A stretch of DNA of 15,026 nucleotides, from positions 1 through 15,026 of the forward strand of contig JAJQFX010000027.1 of NCBI GenBank assembly GCA_021200895.1, given 5' to 3'. Each line of letters starts with the position of its first letter. The stretch's first letter is position 1. This DNA comes from Clostridiales bacterium. Its GTDB lineage: Bacteria; Bacillota; Clostridia; Oscillospirales; Oscillospiraceae. Positions 14,914 through 15,026 of the stretch are shown in pieces. The notes under the pieces are model-generated. The model was not told the DNA's origin, made no database searches, and was given only the letters and a program-made list of their open reading frames with translations. The position numbers were made by a program, and so were the translations under genes.

Positions 14914-14945
14914 CCTCCGTTTGAGGGCAAGCCCTCAAACGGAGG
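14914..14945 (+). terminator. Perfect 14-bp hairpin downstream of carB
   Basis: CCTCCGTTTGAGGG (14914-14927) pairs perfectly with CCCTCAAACGGAGG (14932-14945) around a CAAG loop. It starts 46 nt after the carB stop. No T run follows on the plus strand, so it may be a transcript-stabilising hairpin or a factor-dependent stop rather than a classic intrinsic terminator. The rest of the tail (14946-15026) is GC-rich and shows nothing I can name. Confidence 0.5.
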
Positions 14946-15026
14946 GCGTGGGTTACCCCGGGGGGCCGGCGAATATAGAGCAGGGAAGTAAAAACCTAAC
15001 CCCGCCCCCCACACAAGGCCAGTAGG

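Overview
The window looks like core chromosome from a GC-rich, anaerobic, Gram-positive-type bacterium. The best fit is a gut-associated member of the Bacillota (class Clostridia, Oscillospiraceae/Ruminococcaceae-like). This is inferred from strong AGGAGG-type ribosome sites, consensus TTGACA/TATAAT promoters, a PerR-type regulator paired with rubrerythrin, a Cmk-like kinase, a DUF421/DUF4363 pair and a BIG2-repeat secreted protein. No rRNA, tRNA, CRISPR array, phage gene or transposase gene was seen.

Layout. (1) 1-617, minus: the start of a signal-peptide/one-membrane-segment protein with a basic tail and Gly-rich repeats, cut by the window edge. (2) 618-1040: an intergenic stretch with that gene's promoter, a 159-bp palindromic MITE-like element, and the promoter/Per-box operator of the next operon. 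(3) 1041-1993, plus: perR-like regulator and rubrerythrin, an oxidative-stress operon ending in a strong hairpin. (4) 2078-3146, minus: an orphan 103-aa protein and a Cmk-like kinase. Its promoter sits back to back with that of galE. (5) 3404-6475, plus: galE and glmS, making nucleotide-sugar and amino-sugar precursors for the envelope, each with a hairpin terminator. (6) 6538-10286, minus: a large secreted BIG2/cysteine-peptidase protein, and upstream of it a DUF421-DUF4363 membrane pair. (7) 10575-14868, plus: carA-carB, carbamoyl-phosphate synthetase, behind a structured leader. (8) 14869-15026: a non-coding tail with a 14-bp perfect hairpin.

How the genes relate. PerR and rubrerythrin form a self-contained peroxide-sensing and detoxification unit; the operator directly after the -10 box implies autoregulation. 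GlmS and CarA both take nitrogen from glutamine, for amino sugars and for pyrimidine/arginine synthesis. The minus-strand genes mostly concern the envelope or membrane.

The most notable items are these. The BIG2 protein's N-terminus looks frame-scrambled: a textbook hydrophobic signal/anchor segment lies intact in the neighbouring frame between two homopolymer runs. There is a centred 159-bp palindrome. The Per box is nearly perfect. A 17-nt -10 core is shared by two unrelated promoters, and the carAB leader can fold into two mutually exclusive hairpins. I see no clear multi-gene novel system; most of the window is conserved housekeeping sequence.
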